Source: an uncultured Oscillospiraceae bacterium
Lineage (GTDB): Bacteria > Bacillota > Clostridia > Oscillospirales > Oscillospiraceae
Direction of reading: 5' to 3'
Length of the DNA: 64,000 bases
NCBI GenBank assembly: GCA_934569225.1
Contig: CAKTKC010000014.1
Coordinates: 13,373-77,372, forward strand
The translations under genes and the position numbers were made by a program. Each line of letters opens with the position of its first letter. The first letter of the stretch is position 1. The notes under the pieces are model-generated. The model saw only the letters and a program-made list of their open reading frames with translations, was not told the origin of the DNA and searched no databases. Below are positions 60,301-64,000 of the stretch, piece by piece.

Positions 60301-61041
60301 ATGTTTACACCGCAACAGATCGATCAGATTTCTTTCAGCAAATCCACCTTCGGCGGCTACAATATGCAGCAGGTAGACGAGTTTCTGGAGCCTCTGACGG
60401 AGGATTACGTAACGCTGTACAAGGAGAATGCCCTGCTGAAAAGCAAGATGCGCGTCCTGGTCGGCAAGCTGGAAGAGTACCGCAAGAATGAAGCGGCCAT
60501 GAAGGAAAAGGTTGCCAACGCCCAGCGCACCTGTGACAAGATGGTCATGGAGGCCGAGGCCAAGTGCGCCAAGATGCTCAGCAACGCCAACGCCGCTGCC
60601 GCAGCTCAGGCAGTACAGCCTGTCCAGCCCGTTCAGCCCGTTCCCAACAACAGCGCCCTGATCGCTGCGGAGAACGCCCGGCTGGAGGAGGCACGCAGAA
60701 CCGCGTCCGCCCGGATCAATGAGATTCAGGATCAGATGCGCTCCTGCATCCAGGCTCTGGATCGGATCAAGACCGCCAACGCGCCGGTCACCCCGGCGGC
60801 TCCCACCACCCGTGTGGCGCCTGTGGCGCCCGTTGCCCCGGTTGCTCCCGCCCCCAAGGCCAGCAGCGACGACGTGGCCGACGAGATTTCCCAGAACATT
60901 GAGGCGATCATCGGCAGCACCACGGACACCGCCCCCAAGGCCGCGCCCAAGCACCCCACCGCCAATGATTCCACCACCAGCCGCTTTGCCAGCCTGAACC
61001 TGCAATTCGGCCGCAACTACGACCCCACCTCCCACAGATAA
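60301..61041 (+). CDS. divIVA: DivIVA-domain cell division protein
   Basis: This 246-residue coiled-coil protein marks curved membrane at poles and septa. The N-terminal domain is typical (QQIDQISFSKSTFGGYNMQQVDEFL, quoted in part, about 5-24), followed by a coiled coil (about 30-95). A PVQPVQPV spacer leads to a second helical part (about 125-160) and a Pro/Ala/Thr-rich tail (VAPVAPVAPV). The genes ylmG/yggT and ylmH, often between sepF and divIVA, are absent here. Confidence 0.93.
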   Translation: MFTPQQIDQISFSKSTFGGYNMQQVDEFLEPLTEDYVTLYKENALLKSKMRVLVGKLEEYRKNEAAMKEKVANAQRTCDKMVMEAEAKCAKMLSNANAAAAAQAVQPVQPVQPVPNNSALIAAENARLEEARRTASARINEIQDQMRSCIQALDRIKTANAPVTPAAPTTRVAPVAPVAPVAPAPKASSDDVADEISQNIEAIIGSTTDTAPKAAPKHPTANDSTTSRFASLNLQFGRNYDPTSHR

Positions 61042-61054
61042 GGGAAAACCTATA

Positions 61055-61335
61055 ATGTCTGAGCTTTGACGAGGACACGCAAACCGTTCCGCCGCTTTCA
61101 GAGAGCTGCCGCTTTGGTGCAAGGCAGTAAGCAGGAGACGGTCTGTATCACCTCCGAGCAGCGCGCCGAACCCGAAAGGCAGTAGACCGCGCCGGGACAC
61201 GCCCGATACAGCGTAAGGGAAGCTCTGATTCAGAGATTCCCCATGAGTGCCGGTTTTGCCGGAACGAGAGTGGTACCGCAGAGGTCAACGCGCCTTTGTC
61301 TCTTTTGACGAGACAAGGGCGCTTTCCTTTTGCAC
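61055..61335 (+). promoter_or_regulatory. T-box riboswitch (isoleucine) upstream of ileS
   Basis: The 332-base gap before ileS holds a T-box leader that reads uncharged tRNA(Ile). Stem I begins near GACGAGGACACGC (about 61069), with a plausible specifier ATC at 61148-61150 followed by A. The T-box core AGAGTGGTACCGC is at 61267-61279. The terminator stem GCGCCTTTGTCTC/GAGACAAGGGCGC (61290-61302 with 61310-61322) is followed by TTTCCTTTT. When uncharged tRNA binds, the antiterminator forms and ileS is transcribed. A compact palindrome (61217-61242) lies between the stem I/II region and the antiterminator. Confidence 0.9.
61217..61242. repeat. Short palindromic repeat within the T-box leader
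   Basis: GGGAAGCTCTGA-TTCAGAGATTCCCC folds on itself. Its two halves match the outer ends of the 79-base element at 22791-22869. A degenerate relative (GGGGAAACTCTGATTCCC, 58926-58943) lies after the hfq terminator. Confidence 0.45.
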
Positions 61336-61373
61336 ATATTATCCTGAATTCATTTTTGGAGGTAAGTATTCCG

Positions 61374-64000
61374 ATGGATTATAAGAACACGATCATTACA
61401 CCGAAAACCGATTTCCCCATGAAAGCGGGTCTGCCCGCCCGTGAGCCGGGCATGCTCAGCCGCTGGGAGAAGCAGAACCTCTATGAGGCCATGCTGGAAA
61501 AGAACAAAGACTTCCCCCCCTTCGTGCTGCATGACGGCCCTCCCTTCAGCAACGGCGACATCCACATGGGTCACGCCCTGAACAAGACCCTGAAGGACTT
61601 CATCGTCCGCAGCCACGCCATGATGGGCTATTACACCCCCTACGTCCCCGGCTGGGACAACCACGGTCTGCCCATTGAGACCGCCATCATCAAAAAGAGC
61701 AAGCTCAACCACAAGGCCATGCCCGTTCCCCAGTTCCGCGCCGCCTGTGAGGAATTCGCCGAGACCTATATCCAGCGCCAGATGGCGGGCTTCAAGCGTC
61801 TGGGCGTTGTGGGCAACTGGAAGCATCCCTACCGCACCATGGACAAGCACTTTGAAGCCCAGGAGGTCAAGGTCTTTGGCCGGATGTTCGACAAGGGCTA
61901 TATCTACAAGGGCTTGAAGCCCGTATACTGGTGCCCCGTGTGCGCCACCGCCGTAGCTGAGGCCGAGATCGAGTACCACGACGACCCCTGCACCTCCGTC
62001 TACGTCAAGTTCCCCATGAAGGACGATCTGGGCAAGCTGGCAGGCTTCGACCTGAGCCGCACCTACTTCGTCATCTGGACGACCACCATCTGGACGCTGC
62101 CCGGCAACCTGGCCATCTGCCTGCACCCCAGAGAGACCTACGTTCTGGTCAAGGCCGAGAGCGGCGAGACCTATATCATGGCGGAAGCCCTGATGGACAA
62201 GGTCATGCGCATCGGCGGCTTCGAGCATTACGAGGTCATCGCCTCCTACCCCGGCCAGTTCTTTGAGAATATGCTGGCACAGCACCCCTTCCTGGACAAG
62301 ACCTCCCGTCTGGTGAATGCCGAGTACGTCACCATGGATTCCGGTACAGGCTGTGTCCACACCGCCCCCGGCTTCGGTGCCGACGACTACCAGACCTGCA
62401 TGCGCTACGGCATGGATCTGGTCGTCCCCGTGGATGACTACGGCCGCCACACCGACTACGCCGGCAAGTACGCCGGTATGAAGACCGAAGAAAGCAACCC
62501 CGTCATTCTCGCAGACATGAAGGAAAGCGGCGCTCTGTTCGCCTCCGAGGAGATCGTCCACTCCTACCCCCATCACGACCGCTGCAAGAAGCCCATCATC
62601 TTCCGGGCGACCCCTCAGTGGTTCTGCTCTGTGGAATCCTTCAAGGACGAGGCCATCGCCGCCTGCAAGGATGTGAAGTGGCTGCCCGCCTGGGGCGGCG
62701 AGCGGATGATCAGCATGATCCGGGAGCGTGCCGACTGGTGCATTTCCCGTCAGCGCCGCTGGGGTTTGCCTATCCCCGTGTTCTACTGCCGGGACTGCGG
62801 TAAACCCGTCTGCACCGACGAGACCATCGCCCACATTTCCGAGCTGTTTGACGAGTACGGCTCCAACGTCTGGTTTGAGAAGGACGCCATGGAGCTGATC
62901 CCCGAAGGGTTGAGCTGCCCCCACTGCGGCGGCAAGTCCTTCGATAAGGAGACCGACACCCTGGACGGCTGGTTCGACTCCGGCTCCACCCACTATGCCT
63001 CCCTCATGCGGGACACCCCCGAGCTGTGGCCTGCCGACGTCTATCTGGAAGGCGCCGACCAGTACCGCGGCTGGTTCCAGTCCAGCCTTCTGACCTCCGT
63101 TGGCGCGCTGGGACACGGCGCACCCTTCAAGCAGGTTCTGACCCACGGCTGGACGGTGGACGGCCAGGGACGCGCCATGCACAAGTCCCTGGGCAACGGC
63201 ATTGACCCCGCCGACCTGATCAAGGAATACGGCGCCGACATCGTGCGTCTGTGGGCTGGCTCCGCCGACTACCACGCCGACGTCCGCTGCTCCAAGGAGA
63301 TCTTCAAGCAGCTGTCCCAGAGCTACCTGAAATTCCGCAACACCGCCCGGTACTGCCTGGGCAATCTAAACGAGTTCGACCCCGACAATCTGGTTGCCCC
63401 CAAGGACATGGAGGAGCTGGATCGCTGGGCGCTGACCCGTCTGGACGCGCTGGTGCAGGTCTGCCGGAAGGCTTACGACAATTACGAATTCCATGTGGTG
63501 TCCCACGCCATCAACGATTTCTGCGTCGTGGAGCTGTCCTCCTTCTATCTGGATATCATCAAAGACCGGCTCTACTGTGAGGAAAAGGACGGCCTGCGCC
63601 GCCGCTCCGCCCAAAGCGCTTTGTTCCTGATTCTGGACGCCATGGCAAAGCTGTTCGCCCCCATTCTGGCCTTCACCTGCGACGAGATCTGGCAGTCCAT
63701 GCCTCATCGCACCAGCGATGACGCCCGGAACGTTCTGCTGAACCAGATGCCCGAAGGCTTTGCCCAGTATGCGCTGGAAGATGCCGCCATGGAAAAGTGG
63801 GACGTGGTCATGAAGCTGCGTCAGGACGTCAACGGCATTCTGGAAAAGGCACGCGCCGACAAGCGTATCGGCAAAGCGCTGGAAGCCCACGTCACTCTGG
63901 CGACAGAGGACGCCGCCATCCGTTCCGCCTGCGAGGGCGTGAATCTGGCCGAGGTGTGCATCGTCTCCGACTGCGTCTGGGCGCAGCCCGAGGAAGGCGC
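61374..64000 (+). CDS. ileS: Isoleucine-tRNA ligase (3' end off the window)
   Basis: This is the first 875 codons of a class I synthetase that charges tRNA(Ile); the frame is open to the right edge. The HIGH element is HMGH in GDIHMGHALNK (about 60-70). WTTTIWTLPGN marks the editing domain, WCISRQRRWGLPIPVFYC the catalytic half, and the KMSKS element appears as AMHKSLGN. GGAGG precedes the ATG. Expression is controlled by the T-box just upstream. A full enzyme of this type is about 1,030-1,050 residues, so roughly 160 residues are missing. Confidence 0.97.
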   Translation, partial: MDYKNTIITPKTDFPMKAGLPAREPGMLSRWEKQNLYEAMLEKNKDFPPFVLHDGPPFSNGDIHMGHALNKTLKDFIVRSHAMMGYYTPYVPGWDNHGLPIETAIIKKSKLNHKAMPVPQFRAACEEFAETYIQRQMAGFKRLGVVGNWKHPYRTMDKHFEAQEVKVFGRMFDKGYIYKGLKPVYWCPVCATAVAEAEIEYHDDPCTSVYVKFPMKDDLGKLAGFDLSRTYFVIWTTTIWTLPGNLAICLHPRETYVLVKAESGETYIMAEALMDKVMRIGGFEHYEVIASYPGQFFENMLAQHPFLDKTSRLVNAEYVTMDSGTGCVHTAPGFGADDYQTCMRYGMDLVVPVDDYGRHTDYAGKYAGMKTEESNPVILADMKESGALFASEEIVHSYPHHDRCKKPIIFRATPQWFCSVESFKDEAIAACKDVKWLPAWGGERMISMIRERADWCISRQRRWGLPIPVFYCRDCGKPVCTDETIAHISELFDEYGSNVWFEKDAMELIPEGLSCPHCGGKSFDKETDTLDGWFDSGSTHYASLMRDTPELWPADVYLEGADQYRGWFQSSLLTSVGALGHGAPFKQVLTHGWTVDGQGRAMHKSLGNGIDPADLIKEYGADIVRLWAGSADYHADVRCSKEIFKQLSQSYLKFRNTARYCLGNLNEFDPDNLVAPKDMEELDRWALTRLDALVQVCRKAYDNYEFHVVSHAINDFCVVELSSFYLDIIKDRLYCEEKDGLRRRSAQSALFLILDAMAKLFAPILAFTCDEIWQSMPHRTSDDARNVLLNQMPEGFAQYALEDAAMEKWDVVMKLRQDVNGILEKARADKRIGKALEAHVTLATEDAAIRSACEGVNLAEVCIVSDCVWAQPEEG

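Noticed and set aside
61182..61200. Possible tRNA or CRISPR-like structure in the ileS leader
   Set aside because: The repeated short stems there are explained by the T-box stems. No tRNA arms or spaced direct repeats were found anywhere in the window.
61350..63275. A 641-codon open frame on the - strand opposite ileS
   Set aside because: It is antisense to an unmistakable synthetase gene and its translation is low-complexity Val/Gly/His-rich.

Overview
The window is a GC-rich chromosome segment of a Gram-positive, anaerobic Firmicute, most likely in the Clostridia, order Oscillospirales (Oscillospiraceae-like). The lineage call is my inference. It rests on AGGAGG-type ribosome sites with many TTG/GTG starts, SepF and DivIVA, RNase J, a T-box in front of ileS, an oxygen-sensitive ribonucleotide reductase (NrdD), and the gdpP-rplI-dnaB, atpZ/I-BEFHAGDC and miaB-mutS-mutL-miaA-hfq gene orders. 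Family calls come from motifs read by eye, with no database search. I saw no tRNA, rRNA, CRISPR array, phage or intact insertion sequence.

Layout. 1-9.8 kb: 3' end of birA, a small acidic membrane protein, a GtrII-type glycosyltransferase downstream of pepT, ackA, tmcAL, a YitT-like membrane protein, a stand-alone FakA-C-like domain, and nrdD behind a promoter covered by two NrdR boxes. 10-11.1 kb: galM. 11.2-22.6 kb: an eleven-gene minus-strand cluster that reads as cell-wall (muropeptide) salvage. It holds a peptide ABC transporter (oppABCDF), MurNAc-6-P etherase (murQ), a CE1-like esterase, a BadF-type amino-sugar kinase, anhydro-MurNAc kinase (anmK), a PTS EIIC without EIIB, and a MurR/RpiR-type regulator. 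23-28.6 kb: a conserved protein of unknown function, then a minus-strand group with recD2, a comF-like gene, an MreB homologue and a small membrane protein.

28.8-36.3 kb: the complete F1Fo ATP synthase operon. Its c subunit carries a two-carboxylate motif that suggests sodium coupling. 36.4-44.6 kb: a GNAT acetyltransferase between two near-identical terminator hairpins, then the minus-strand operon gdpP-rplI-dnaB-tilS-hpt-ftsH. 45-50.7 kb: RNase J, a DusB-like synthase, an ECF sigma/anti-sigma pair and a zinc-ribbon parvulin foldase. 50.9-58.9 kb: miaB-mutS-CPBP protease-mutL-miaA-hfq (tRNA modification, mismatch repair, RNA chaperone). 59-64 kb: yggS-sepF-divIVA (cell division) with a promoter embedded in yggS, then a T-box and ileS, which runs off the right edge.

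The most unusual content is the muropeptide salvage cluster. It combines two import routes with two kinases and an esterase, has candidate operators, and its OppF has a degenerate ABC signature. Other notable points are the two-carboxylate c subunit, the promoter island inside yggS, and a palindromic repeat shared between an intergenic region and the ileS T-box leader.
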